Assembly (NCBI GenBank): GCA_947259915.1
Contig: CAMYOC010000039.1
Location: 1-40,094 of the forward strand
Source: an uncultured Gammaproteobacteria bacterium
Lineage (GTDB): Bacteria; Pseudomonadota; Gammaproteobacteria; Steroidobacterales; XN24
DNA: 40,094 nt
Reading direction: 5' to 3'
The position numbers were made by a program, and so were the translations under genes. The notes beneath the pieces are model-generated. The model was not told the origin of the DNA, ran no database searches, and saw nothing but the letters and a program-made list of their open reading frames with translations. Below are positions 27,545-35,643 of the stretch, in pieces; within the stretch, counting starts at the first letter, position 1, and each line of letters starts with the position of its first letter.

Positions 27545-28939
27545 TCAGCGGCGCGGTACCGGGCCGAGGAAACGGGTATCCGACTCGATCGCGATGGCGG
27601 GGACATCCTCGGCCTGCAGCCGCAGCTGGATGTCGCTGCCACCGGGGCCGATGTCGCCGCTGGCGGCGCGCACCGAGATCGGGACCCGGCGGACTTCGCC
27701 GGGCTGCAGCGCCAGGGCACCCGGGTCGACCTCGATCGTAATCCCGGGGATGCCGCTGGCGTCGAGACGATAACGATGGGGCACGCCATCGAGATTGATG
27801 ATCTTCAGGGTATATACATTCTCGATTACGCCGGGCTGGACCTCGCGGTAGAGCGCATTGCGATCGCGGATGGTGTCCATGCGCAGCGGCATCCGCTGGC
27901 TAAGGGAGATCGCGAAACCGATAACGAAGGCGATCAGCAGGCCGCTGTAAATCAGGATCCGCGGCCGCAGAATGCGCAGCGGCTTGTTCTCTTCCATGGA
28001 CGATTCCGAGCCATATCGGATCAGGCCGCGGGGATAGTCCATTTTGTCCATGACCGAATCGCAGACGTCGATACAGGCGGCGCAGGCGATGCATTCGTAT
28101 TGCAGCCCCTCGCGGATGTCGATGCCGGTTGGGCATACCTGGACGCACATATTGCAGTCGATGCAGCTGCCCAGACCGGCGCTGGCCGGGTCGATGCCGC
28201 GCTTGCGTCCGCCGCGGGGTTCGCCGCGTTGTTCATCGTAGGCGATAACCAGCGTTTCGCGGTCGAACATCGCACTCTGGAAACGCGCATAGGGACACAT
28301 GTATTTGCACACCTGCTCACGCAGCAGCCCGGCGTTGCCATAGGTAGCGAAGGAGTAGAACAGACACCAGAAAGTCACCCAGGGTCCCAGGCTGAAGCTG
28401 GCGATCTGGCTGAAAAGCTCCCGGATCGGTGTGAAATAGCCGACGAACGTGATGCCGGTCCACAGCGAGAAACTGATCCACATAAACTGCTTGGCGCTCT
28501 TGCGCAGGATCTTCTCTCTGTTCCACGGCCCTTTGTCGAGCTTGCGTCGCCGGGTCGATTTGCCCTCGGCCAGGCGCTCCATCCATACGAACACCTCGGT
28601 CCACACCGTCTGCGGGCAGGCATAGCCGCACCAGATACGTCCCAGCAGAGCAGTGAAGAAAAACAGCGAGAGCGCGGCGATGATCAGCAGCAGGGCCAGA
28701 TAGAAGAAGTCCTGGGGCCAGAATGTCAGCCCGAAGATATAGAATTTGCGTGCCGGCAGATCAAACAGCACCGCCTGGCGACCGTGCCAGGTGAAGAACG
28801 GCAGCAGGTAGTAGACACCCAGCAGCACGACCACGGTCAGCTTGCGCAGACGATCGAAACGCCCGCTTACCTCGCGGGCGTGGATCTTCTCGTGGACGAT
28901 ATAGAACGAATCGGGGGCCTGGCTGGCCGGCTCGCTCAT
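27545..28939 (-). CDS. ccoG: Cbb3 accessory iron-sulfur protein CcoG/FixG
   Basis: A 464-residue membrane polyferredoxin, a cupric reductase in known members. About five membrane segments; cluster cysteines in FGRIWCGYACPQTV-like order (residues about 115-125), CKYMCPYARF near 213-222, and two 4Fe-4S motifs GSCIDCNMCVQVCPTGID and CIACAACIDVCD between about 255 and 290. The C-terminal third (after about 335) is an immunoglobulin-like domain outside the membrane. The start overlaps the upstream 134-residue gene as ATGA. Together with ccoH, ccoI and ccoS it is the standard maturation set. Confidence 0.96.
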   Translation of the reverse strand: MSEPASQAPDSFYIVHEKIHAREVSGRFDRLRKLTVVVLLGVYYLLPFFTWHGRQAVLFDLPARKFYIFGLTFWPQDFFYLALLLIIAALSLFFFTALLGRIWCGYACPQTVWTEVFVWMERLAEGKSTRRRKLDKGPWNREKILRKSAKQFMWISFSLWTGITFVGYFTPIRELFSQIASFSLGPWVTFWCLFYSFATYGNAGLLREQVCKYMCPYARFQSAMFDRETLVIAYDEQRGEPRGGRKRGIDPASAGLGSCIDCNMCVQVCPTGIDIREGLQYECIACAACIDVCDSVMDKMDYPRGLIRYGSESSMEENKPLRILRPRILIYSGLLIAFVIGFAISLSQRMPLRMDTIRDRNALYREVQPGVIENVYTLKIINLDGVPHRYRLDASGIPGITIEVDPGALALQPGEVRRVPISVRAASGDIGPGGSDIQLRLQAEDVPAIAIESDTRFLGPVPRR

Positions 28940-29340
28940 GTGCCGGGTTCTCCCTTGGTCCCGGCACGACCGCGACGTGACCGCTCCTCACGCTTGCGCT
29001 GTTTGGCCTCGCGCCGGCGTTGTTTGAGACCGGGGATATCCTGGGCACGATGTTCGGTGCGCACCAGCATCACCACTAGCGCCGCGGTGCTGGCTGTTAG
29101 CAGCCAAAAGCCGAAAAAGCCAAACGCGTAACCGGCATCCCGGCTGATCTGCCAACCCAGCGTGTTGTTACCGCTCAATACCTCCGGATCCACCGAGGCA
29201 AAGAACATCATGGTGGCCACCGCCGCGGTGAGGAAAGAGATCCACAGCACGTAGGCGATGTCGCGTTGGCGCCGTTTCCAGGTGCGCGGGGGTTCCGGCA
29301 GATCGTCCGGTGGGTGTCCTGGCTGGATCTTGTCAGTCAC
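28936..29340 (-). CDS. 134-residue membrane protein between ccoP and ccoG
   Basis: Not part of the textbook ccoNOQP-ccoGHIS set. It has two membrane segments (about 28-48, YVLWISFLTAAVATMMFFA, and about 72-93, GFFGFWLLTASTAALVVMLV), separated by a loop SVDPEVLSGNNTLGW, and a very basic tail (KQRRREAKQRKREERSRRGR). The start overlaps the ccoP stop by eight bases and the stop overlaps ccoG as ATGA, so it is translationally embedded in the cluster. I infer an accessory role in the oxidase or its assembly. Function unknown. Confidence 0.85.
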   Translation of the reverse strand: MTDKIQPGHPPDDLPEPPRTWKRRQRDIAYVLWISFLTAAVATMMFFASVDPEVLSGNNTLGWQISRDAGYAFGFFGFWLLTASTAALVVMLVRTEHRAQDIPGLKQRRREAKQRKREERSRRGRAGTKGEPGT

Positions 29341-30226
29341 CCGCCGAGCCTGAGATCTTCAACACGTAGGCCGCCATCAGCCGTGTGCGGTCTTCTCCCA
29401 GCAGGGGTAGCTGAGCCGGCATCTGATTGGCGCGACCGTTGACCAGCGCATAGCGGATATCCGCGGCCGAGCCGCCAAAGACCCACACGTCGTCGGTCAG
29501 GTTGGGTGCACCGATCAGCTTGTTGCCCTTTCCATCCGGACCGTGGCAGGCCGCGCAAATCTGCGCGAACCGCGCACCACCGGCTGCGGCCTTATCGGCG
29601 GGTGCGTCGCGGCCGCTGATGGAGAGCACATAGGCCACGACCTCTTCGACGCCGTCATCACCGAGGATCGCGGCCTGCGCCGGCATCACGCCGTTACGGC
29701 CGTTGTTCAGCGTAGCCAGGATATCGTCCGGAGATCCACCGTATTGCCAGCTGGCGTCGGTGAGATTGGGGAAGCCCACCGCGCCGCGGCCACCGGAGCC
29801 GTGACAGGCGGCGCAATTGTTGCCGAAGATATTGCCGGCGGCGGCCATCGCCTGCTCGTCGGCGGCGAGTTGTGCCAGGTCCATGTCGCGGAACCGCGCA
29901 TAGAACTCGGCGTATTTGGCTTCGGCGGCCTCCATCTCGGCCTGGTACTGACTGGTTTGCGTCCAGCCGTACACGCCGCTGAAATTACCCAGGCCCGGAT
30001 AGAGGATGAAATAGGCGATGCTCATCAGCACCGTGACGTAGAACAGCCCCAGCCACCAGCGCGGCAGCGGGTTGTTGTATTCCTCCAGATCGCCATCCCA
30101 TTTGTGCCCGGTGACCGCGGTGGTGCCCGGCGTCCGGCGTTGGGTATTCGAGTACATCAGCCACACTGCGCCGGCGATATTGACCACCGTCAGGATGATG
30201 ATGAACCAGCTCCAGAAGCTACTCAT
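29333..30226 (-). CDS. ccoP: Cbb3 oxidase diheme subunit CcoP
   Basis: A 297-residue membrane-anchored diheme cytochrome c. Two N-terminal membrane segments (about 4-26 and 58-78) flank the conserved TGHKWDGDLEEYNNPLPRWW. Two CxxCH haem sites follow: CAACHGSGG near 138 and CAACHGPDG near 226, with distal Met in GVMPAQ and NQMPAQ. It passes electrons from soluble cytochrome c to CcoO/CcoN. The start overlaps the ccoQ stop as ATGA. Confidence 0.97.
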   Translation of the reverse strand: MSSFWSWFIIILTVVNIAGAVWLMYSNTQRRTPGTTAVTGHKWDGDLEEYNNPLPRWWLGLFYVTVLMSIAYFILYPGLGNFSGVYGWTQTSQYQAEMEAAEAKYAEFYARFRDMDLAQLAADEQAMAAAGNIFGNNCAACHGSGGRGAVGFPNLTDASWQYGGSPDDILATLNNGRNGVMPAQAAILGDDGVEEVVAYVLSISGRDAPADKAAAGGARFAQICAACHGPDGKGNKLIGAPNLTDDVWVFGGSAADIRYALVNGRANQMPAQLPLLGEDRTRLMAAYVLKISGSAGD

Positions 30227-30417
30227 TGTTTCTTTTCTCCCGCACTGTCGAGACCGCCATTGGTGTCCACTGCTATCGCCGGATCATCATCCAGCGGCAG
30301 TCTGGCTGCCTCGTCGAAGTCCTTCTTGCGTTTGCCGCTCCATGCCCACACCACGATGCCGATAAAGATCAGCATTAGCAGCAACGTCGACAAGCCTCGC
30401 AGAGTAGATAAGTCCAC
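30223..30417 (-). CDS. ccoQ: Cbb3 oxidase small subunit CcoQ
   Basis: A 64-residue single-span subunit: hydrophobic residues about 7-26, then SGKRKKDFDEAARLPLDDD, the usual CcoQ pattern. It stabilises the CcoP-CcoNO assembly. It lies 3 bases downstream of ccoO and overlaps ccoP. Confidence 0.93.
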   Translation of the reverse strand: MDLSTLRGLSTLLLMLIFIGIVVWAWSGKRKKDFDEAARLPLDDDPAIAVDTNGGLDSAGEKKQ

Positions 30418-30420
30418 CTG

Positions 30421-31029
30421 CTATCTCCGCCCCTGCATGTTTGTGCCCAGGCCCTGCAGATAGGCGATCAGCGCTTCCATCTCGGTCTTGCCGCTGACCT
30501 CATTCTCTGCGGCGGCGATCTGCTCGTCGGTATACGGCTGACCGAGTGTCTTTAACGCCAGCATGTGTTTCACCGTGTTGCGGGCGTTCACTTCGTGCTC
30601 AGCGAGCCAGGGATATCCGGGCATGTTGGACTCGGGCACCACGTCCCGCGGATTGATCAAGTGGACCCGATGCCACTCGTCCGCGTACCGGCCGCCAACC
30701 CGCGCCAGGTCGGGCCCGGTGCGCTTGGAGCCGAACTGGAACGGGCTGTCATAGACCGATTCACCACCCAGCGAGTAATGTCCGTAGCGCTCGGTCTCGG
30801 AGCGGAACGGGCGGATCATCTGCGAATGACAGCCGTAGCAGCCCTCGCGGATATAGATATCGCGGCCGGCCAGTTCCAGCGCGCCATAGGGTTCTACGCC
30901 CTCTGCCGGCTCGGTCACCTGGCTGGTGAAGAACAGCGGCACGATCTCGACCAGACCGCCAAAACTGATGACGATGGCGATCAGCACACCCATGAGGCCG
31001 ATCTTGGTTTCGACGATTGAGTGATTCAT
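30421..31029 (-). CDS. ccoO: Cbb3 oxidase monoheme subunit CcoO
   Basis: A 202-residue membrane-anchored cytochrome c. One membrane segment at about 11-33 is followed by the haem site CYGCH (Cys64, Cys67, His68) in the family block [15 protein letters not shown], then [31 protein letters not shown] (split here) and the axial Met in NMPGYPWL. It transfers electrons from CcoP to CcoN. It starts 12 bases after the ccoN stop. Confidence 0.97.
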   Translation of the reverse strand: MNHSIVETKIGLMGVLIAIVISFGGLVEIVPLFFTSQVTEPAEGVEPYGALELAGRDIYIREGCYGCHSQMIRPFRSETERYGHYSLGGESVYDSPFQFGSKRTGPDLARVGGRYADEWHRVHLINPRDVVPESNMPGYPWLAEHEVNARNTVKHMLALKTLGQPYTDEQIAAAENEVSGKTEMEALIAYLQGLGTNMQGRR

Positions 31030-31041
31030 CGACAGGCCTCC

Positions 31042-32457
31042 TTAAGCCGGCTGCATGACGGCAGTGCGTTCGGCGACGCCGCCTTTGACCGTCCGCCAGA
31101 CGTTGTAAACCATGATCAGCATGCCGCTCAAAAACAGCAGCCCGCCCAGCAAGCGCACGGCATAGTAGGGGTAGGTGGCGTTGAGGCTTTCGACGAAGGT
31201 GTAGGTCAGCGTGCCGTCGTCGTTGATCGCACGCCACATAAGTCCCTGCATCACACCGGCGATCCACATCGAGGCGATGTAGAGCACCACGCCGACGGTC
31301 GCGACCCAGAAGTGCCAGTCGATCAGCTTGATGCTGTGCATCTTTTCGCGGCCGAACAATTTCGGCACCAGCGCGTAGATGCAGCCGATCGAGATCATCG
31401 CCACCCAGCCGAGCGCGCCGGAATGCACGTGGCCGATGGTCCAGTCGGTGTAATGCGAGAGGCTGTTGACGGTCTTGATCGACATCATTGGTCCTTCGAA
31501 GGTAGACATGCCGTAGAAGGACAGTGAGACGACCAGGAACTTGAGGATCGGGTCGGTGCGCAGCTTATGCCAGGCGCCGGAGAGGGTCATGATGCCGTTG
31601 ATCATGCCGCCCCAGGACGGCGCCAGCAGGATAAGTGAGAACATCATGCCGAGGCTCTGCGCCCAGTCCGGCAGGGTCGTGTAGTGCAGATGATGGGGGC
31701 CGGCCCACATATAGATGGAGATCAGCGCCCAAAAGTGAACCACCGACAGCCGGTAGGAAAACACCGGCCGCCCCGCCTGTTTGGGCACGAAGTAGTACAT
31801 CATCCCCAGGAACCCGGCGGTCAGGAAGAAACCCACTGCATTGTGGCCGTACCACCACTGGACCATGGCGTCGACGACCCCGGCATAGACCGGATAGGAA
31901 TGCAGGAAGCCGGTCGGCAGCGCCAGGCTGTTGACGATATGCAGCACCGCGACGGTGATAATGAAGGCGGCGAAGAACCAGTTGGCAACATAGATGTGTT
32001 TGACGCGTCGCATCGCGATGGTACCGAAGAACACGACCGCGTAGCTGACCCAGACCACCGCGATCAGGATATCGATCGGCCAGATCAGCTCGGCGTATTC
32101 CTTGCCCTGGGTCAGGCCCAGCGGCAGGGTGATGGCGGCCAGTACGATGACGACCTGCCAACCCCAGAAGGTGAACGCAGCCAGACCATCACCGAACAGA
32201 CGCGTGTGACAGGTGCGTTGGACGATGTAATAGCTGGTGGCGAACAGCGCGCAGCCACCGAAGGCGAAGATCACCGCGTTGGTGTGGAGCGGCCTCAACC
32301 GGCCGTAGGTCAGCCAGGGGATATCGAAGTTGAGGGCGGGCCACAACAGCTGCGCCGCGATGATGACGCCGACCAGCATGCCCACCACGCCCCAGACCAG
32401 GGTCATGATGGTGAACTGCCGGACGACCGTATCGTTATAGGTCTGTGCTCGGTCCAT
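31042..32457 (-). CDS. ccoN: Cbb3 oxidase catalytic subunit CcoN
   Basis: A 471-residue haem-copper oxidase subunit I with about twelve membrane helices, the oxygen-reducing, proton-pumping core. Ligands are all present: His58 and His345 region for low-spin haem ([19 protein letters not shown] with His343 and His345), and CuB ligands His205 ([10 protein letters not shown]), His255 and His256 ([13 protein letters not shown]). The cbb3 type lacks the D-channel and uses a cross-linked Tyr in another helix. It starts the leftward operon; the nearest Shine-Dalgarno-like GGG(TAGA) is weak. A degenerate FNR-box lies 147 bases upstream, and ompW ends 178 bases upstream. Confidence 0.97.
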   Translation of the reverse strand: MDRAQTYNDTVVRQFTIMTLVWGVVGMLVGVIIAAQLLWPALNFDIPWLTYGRLRPLHTNAVIFAFGGCALFATSYYIVQRTCHTRLFGDGLAAFTFWGWQVVIVLAAITLPLGLTQGKEYAELIWPIDILIAVVWVSYAVVFFGTIAMRRVKHIYVANWFFAAFIITVAVLHIVNSLALPTGFLHSYPVYAGVVDAMVQWWYGHNAVGFFLTAGFLGMMYYFVPKQAGRPVFSYRLSVVHFWALISIYMWAGPHHLHYTTLPDWAQSLGMMFSLILLAPSWGGMINGIMTLSGAWHKLRTDPILKFLVVSLSFYGMSTFEGPMMSIKTVNSLSHYTDWTIGHVHSGALGWVAMISIGCIYALVPKLFGREKMHSIKLIDWHFWVATVGVVLYIASMWIAGVMQGLMWRAINDDGTLTYTFVESLNATYPYYAVRLLGGLLFLSGMLIMVYNVWRTVKGGVAERTAVMQPA

Positions 32458-32558
32458 TGGATCTACCCGATTGCGCTGTTGGCGTTGTACTCGAAGCGGC
32501 GCACCGGCGTTACCCCCAGCCGGTCACCGTAACCTAATTTATCACGGTCTCGCAGCAG

Positions 32559-32591
32559 AAGCGGCCCCGACATTTCTGTGCGGAGCCGCTT
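32559..32591. terminator. Hairpin between ompW and ccoN
   Basis: Ten-base arms AAGCGGCCCC (32559-32568) and GGAGCCGCTT (32582-32591) pair with one mismatch across a 13-base loop. It could end the ompW transcript, or lie in the ccoN leader. No T run follows. Confidence 0.35.
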
Positions 32592-32603
32592 CGGCGTCAA
32601 CGA

Positions 32604-32617
32604 TTGACGACCTGCAA
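32604..32617. promoter_or_regulatory. Candidate FNR/Anr box upstream of ccoN
   Basis: TTGAC-GACC-TGCAA, about 7 of 10 matches to the dyad TTGAT-N4-ATCAA. Its centre is about 153 bases before the ccoN start; no strong -10 sits at the ideal distance (a TAAATT-like element lies about 70 bases further on). FNR control of ccoNOQP is normal in gammaproteobacteria, so the box is plausible on context. Confidence 0.35.
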
Positions 32618-32634
32618 AGTGACAGCTGAGCGAA

Positions 32635-33297
32635 TCAGAACCGATAGCCGACATGGACACCGTAAATCCACGGGTCGATGTCAACGTCCGGCTTGACGGT
32701 GCCACCACCGGGAACGATCGCTGAGTCCGGTGCCAGCGTCACTTTCGCTTCGGTATCGATATCGATATAGCGTACGTTGAAGTTGACGAACCACTTGTCG
32801 TTGATAAACCAGTCGGCGCCGATCTGGCCTGCCAGACCCCAGGAATTGTCGTCAACGTCCAGATTGCCGCCGCTGCCGTCGCTCGCCAGCGGGCCGCTGG
32901 AGTCGGCGTCGAAGAAGATGGTGTAGTTGATGCCAGCACCGACATAGACGTCGAATTTAGTGTCGGGCAGGAAGTGATAATTCATGCTCAGCGTGGGCGG
33001 CAGATGCTTGGTACTGCCGACCTTGCCCAGACCCTGAACCTTGATGTCGTGCTCGAACGGCCACGCCGCCAGGACCTCGATGCCCCAGTTTTTCTTCCAC
33101 ATCCATTCGCCGGTGAAGGTCGCGCTCCAGGCGTCGTCGACAGTGATGTCGAGGCCCAGGACCGATCCGTTGGGATCGTCGGGGTCCACGTTGGAGGCAC
33201 CGACCCGCAGCAGATAGTCTCCTTCGGCCGCCGAGGCGACGGAAAGTGGCGCAAATACAACAGCTAACAAAATCGCGAGTAAGGCGTGGATACGCAT
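32635..33297 (-). CDS. ompW: OmpW-family outer-membrane protein
   Basis: A 220-residue eight-stranded barrel of the OmpW family. A signal peptide (MRIHALLAILLAVVFAPLSV, cleaved after ASAA) precedes barrel strands ending in WIYGVHVGYRF with the usual terminal Phe. Motifs of the family are visible: YLLRVGASNVDP, GLDITVDDAWS, LPPTLSMNYHF, VGAGINYTIFF and WFVNFNVRYIDIDTEA. In E. coli and others OmpW is induced without oxygen under FNR, and here an FNR-box is 66-79 bases upstream with a -10 TAGACT at the class II distance. It is divergent from fnr and upstream of ccoN. Confidence 0.93.
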   Translation of the reverse strand: MRIHALLAILLAVVFAPLSVASAAEGDYLLRVGASNVDPDDPNGSVLGLDITVDDAWSATFTGEWMWKKNWGIEVLAAWPFEHDIKVQGLGKVGSTKHLPPTLSMNYHFLPDTKFDVYVGAGINYTIFFDADSSGPLASDGSGGNLDVDDNSWGLAGQIGADWFINDKWFVNFNVRYIDIDTEAKVTLAPDSAIVPGGGTVKPDVDIDPWIYGVHVGYRF

Positions 33298-33334
33298 GGC
33301 TTTGCCCTCCTGACGGGATTTGACTATAGACTGA

Positions 33335-33376
33335 AGTCTAGGTCGGTTGTGGTAAATCAGTATTGACCTGGATCAA
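33335..33376 (-). promoter_or_regulatory. FNR box with ompW -10 element
   Basis: TTGAC-CTGG-ATCAA at 33363-33376 matches the FNR/Anr dyad TTGAT-N4-ATCAA in 9 of 10 positions. On the minus strand a -10 TAGACT (33340-33335) places the box centre near -41.5, the class II activation position for ompW. The same dyad lies 90 bases before the fnr start and may also let Fnr control itself. Confidence 0.8.
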
Positions 33377-33466
33377 CAAAACAGGGAACATTTTGCGTTC
33401 GCACAACGCCGGACCCGGCGTGGCATTTTAGCGACCCAGGCGATAACGAAAAGGCAGGTTTTCGGG

Positions 33467-34225
33467 ATGAGCGGGAGACAGCGCAAGGTCGTCTGTATTA
33501 CGGAGCTGCGCCAAGCCTGTCGCACCTGTTCACTGCAAGAGCTCTGTCTGCCCATGGGGCTCGCCGCCGAAGACATCCAGCGTCTCGAGAGTATCGTCGG
33601 TCACAAGGGCCCACTGGAACGGGGGCGGCACCTGTTCCGCGAAGGCGATCCCTTTCAATCTATCTATGCGGTGCGCGACGGCGCGCTAAAGACCTACAGC
33701 ATCGACGCGGATGGCCGCGAGCACGTGCTGGGGTTTCACCTGCCTGGCGAGCTGCTCGGTCTGGACGCGATCTACCCGCGTGTGAACCGCTGCAGCGCGG
33801 TGGCGCTGAGCAACGCCAGCGTGTGTGTGCTGCCCTATGATCGTTTGTCCGATCTGGCCCATGAAGTGTCGGGGCTGCAGTCACAGATCTTCCGCCTGCT
33901 GAGCAAGGATTTGTCGATCTCGGCCAACCTGGCCACCGATCACACCGCGGAAGAGCGGCTGGCCGGTTTTTTGATCAGCATTGCTGCCCGCTCTGGTGCC
34001 GGCACTGAACTAAAGCTGGTGATGCCGCGGCGGGATATAGCCAGCTATCTGCGGCTGGCCACCGAGACCGTGAGCCGACTGCTGGCCCGCTTTCAGCAGG
34101 AGGGCTACGTCGAGGTCCACCGCAAGAATCTGCAGCTGCTCAATGTCGAAGGATTGCGGAGGCTGGGCGGCAGTTTCGAACTGACCGGTCTGGCGTCTGC
34201 GATCCGTCGCCCGCTGCGGGGCTGA
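33467..34225 (+). CDS. fnr: Fnr/Anr-type oxygen-sensing transcription regulator
   Basis: A 252-residue CRP-family regulator that senses oxygen through a 4Fe-4S cluster. Cluster cysteines are Cys18, Cys21, Cys27 (ACRTCSLQELC, the CxxCx5C pattern) and Cys120 (NASVCVLPYDRL); the Cys27-Cys120 spacing of 93 equals that in E. coli (29 and 122). The cyclic-nucleotide-type domain runs to about 150, then a dimer helix, then the helix-turn-helix (SYLRLATETVSRLLARFQQ), whose E..SR recognition residues fit the TTGAT half-site. The FNR-box at 33363-33376 lies upstream, between this gene and ompW. It would activate the cbb3 operon and ompW when oxygen falls. Confidence 0.96.
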   Translation: MSGRQRKVVCITELRQACRTCSLQELCLPMGLAAEDIQRLESIVGHKGPLERGRHLFREGDPFQSIYAVRDGALKTYSIDADGREHVLGFHLPGELLGLDAIYPRVNRCSAVALSNASVCVLPYDRLSDLAHEVSGLQSQIFRLLSKDLSISANLATDHTAEERLAGFLISIAARSGAGTELKLVMPRRDIASYLRLATETVSRLLARFQQEGYVEVHRKNLQLLNVEGLRRLGGSFELTGLASAIRRPLRG

Positions 34226-34254
34226 TTTCCGAACCACTTTCCCCATTAGAACCC

Positions 34255-34275
34255 TTCCCATCAGAACAATGGGAA
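34255..34275. terminator. Hairpin between convergent fnr and arsR genes
   Basis: Perfect seven-base arms TTCCCAT and ATGGGAA pair across a seven-base loop, 30 bases past the fnr stop and 34 bases past the arsR stop (34309). No T run follows on either strand. Confidence 0.4.
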
Positions 34276-34308
34276 ACGTGTCCGATGGTGCCAGCGGAGG
34301 TATAGAAG

Positions 34309-34677
34309 CTAATCGAGGGGACAGTAGATGTCGTGCAGGACGCCTATGACCTGCTGGGCCGGTCCTTCGACCAGGGAATAATAAATGGTCTGGGCCTGGC
34401 GGCGGGTTTTGACCAGGCCGTCCCGGCGCAGCAGCGCCAGATGTTGTGACAAGGCGGACTGGCTGAGACCCACGTGGCTGTTCAGCTGGCCAACGGTCAT
34501 CTCGCCACCGGTCAGATTGCACAAAATCATCAACCGCGACTCGTTGGCCAGGGCTTTGAGCAGCCGTGTGGCCTGGCCGGCGTGGACCTTGAGCTCGGCG
34601 ATGCTCATTTCCAGTTCGGGATCGCGATCGGGCGCGGCGACAGGACGGCTGGCGGCTTGATTCATGGCTCGATTCAT
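34309..34677 (-). CDS. ArsR-family persulfide-sensing repressor, BigR/SqrR-like
   Basis: A 122-residue winged-helix repressor. The DNA-binding part is MTVGQLNSHVGLSQSALSQHLALLRRDGLVK. It carries Cys53 (LMILCNLTGGE) and Cys119 (DIYCPLD), 66 residues apart, the same spacing as the persulfide-sensing Cys42/Cys108 of BigR and Cys41/Cys107 of SqrR. In those proteins sulfane sulfur links the cysteines and releases DNA. There is no arsenic-type CxCxxC. It is divergent from a persulfide-type metallo-hydrolase, the BigR-Blh arrangement. The ATG at 34677 is used; an internal ATG at residue 24 would make a more typical length. Confidence 0.88.
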   Translation of the reverse strand: MNRAMNQAASRPVAAPDRDPELEMSIAELKVHAGQATRLLKALANESRLMILCNLTGGEMTVGQLNSHVGLSQSALSQHLALLRRDGLVKTRRQAQTIYYSLVEGPAQQVIGVLHDIYCPLD

Positions 34678-34694
34678 CGCTGTGAATGTCGAAT

Positions 34695-34740
34695 GAGTAT
34701 ACTCTGCGCTTGGAGCAATGCTAAATTAGAAAATTCGAAT
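34695..34740. promoter_or_regulatory. Divergent promoter/operator region of the persulfide genes
   Basis: The 99-base gap between the arsR-type gene and the metallo-hydrolase has two perfect palindromes, GAGTATACTC at 34695-34704 and ATTCGAAT at 34733-34740, in a locally AT-rich stretch. TATACT is present as a -10-like element on both strands of the first palindrome and again at 34740-34745 for the rightward gene. This is where the repressor should bind. No exact BigR operator consensus can be called. Confidence 0.45.
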
Positions 34741-34776
34741 ATACTAGAGCTGATAACGCCTGGCGAAGGTTCTCCC

Positions 34777-35643
34777 ATGTCATCGACGCCCCGGGTCAAG
34801 TCTTTCTTCCACGAGCCGACCTCGACCTGGACGCATCTCGTCTGGGATCCCGGGTCGCGGGCGGCGGTCATCATCGACCCGGTCCTGGACTATGATCCCG
34901 AGGCCTGCCGGACCGACGGGGGCTCAGCGCAGGCGCTGATCGAATTCGCCAGAGATCATCGCTTGTCGATCGATCACATCCTGGAAACCCACGCCCACGC
35001 CGATCACCTCACCGCCGCCAGCCTGCTGCGGAACACGCTCGGCTGCCCGGTCGCTATCGGCCGCGGCATCTGCGAGGTGCAACGGCATTTCCGCAAAGTT
35101 TTCGATCTGGGCGACGCGCTGCCCACTGACGGCAGTCAGTTCCAGCAGTTGCTCGACGACGGCGACCGGCTGTCGCTCGGGGATTTGACCATCCAGGTGA
35201 TGAGTACCCCCGGGCACACCGACGACAGCGTCACCTATGTGATCGGCGATGCGGCGTTTATCGGCGATACCTTGTTTACACCCGAGTACGGTACCGCCCG
35301 TTGCGATTTCCCCGGCGGCGACGCCCGCAGGCTGTACCGCTCAATCCAACGGATCTACGAACTGGGTGATGAGCTCAGGCTGTTTCTTTGCCACGATTAC
35401 CCTCCGCCCGGTCAGGCGCCCCGGCCGATGACCACCGTGGCTGAGCAGCGCGCGGGCAACCTGCACGTGCGCGATGGGGTCAGCGAGGACGAGTTCGTCG
35501 CGATGCGCGAAGCGCGCGACGCGGGGCTGGCGGTGCCGGCGCTGATCCTGCCAGCGATCCAGGTCAACATCCGCGCCGGTCGTCTGCCGGATCCGGCCGG
35601 TAACGGCGTCCGCTATCTCAAACTGCCGCTGGATCAGGTCTGA
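34777..35643 (+). CDS. Metallo-beta-lactamase-fold hydrolase, persulfide dioxygenase type
   Basis: A 288-residue MBL-fold protein. The metal motif THAHADHLTAASLL gives HxHxDH, followed by TPGHTDDSVTYVIGD and CHDYPPPGQAPR, the ETHE1/Blh pattern that binds one iron. Such enzymes oxidise glutathione persulfide to sulfite. Like Blh in BigR operons it sits next to its presumed regulator, but it has no rhodanese domain. The ATG at 34777 is chosen for its AAGG and conserved N-terminus (FFHEPTSTWTHLVWDPGSR). Its 3' end overlaps the convergent M48 protease gene by 10 bases. Confidence 0.9.
   Translation: MSSTPRVKSFFHEPTSTWTHLVWDPGSRAAVIIDPVLDYDPEACRTDGGSAQALIEFARDHRLSIDHILETHAHADHLTAASLLRNTLGCPVAIGRGICEVQRHFRKVFDLGDALPTDGSQFQQLLDDGDRLSLGDLTIQVMSTPGHTDDSVTYVIGDAAFIGDTLFTPEYGTARCDFPGGDARRLYRSIQRIYELGDELRLFLCHDYPPPGQAPRPMTTVAEQRAGNLHVRDGVSEDEFVAMREARDAGLAVPALILPAIQVNIRAGRLPDPAGNGVRYLKLPLDQV

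Noticed and set aside
27395..29131. 578-codon rightward open frame across ccoG and ccoH
   Set aside because: Antisense to two certain cbb3 genes; Gln/Asp/His-rich, without motifs.
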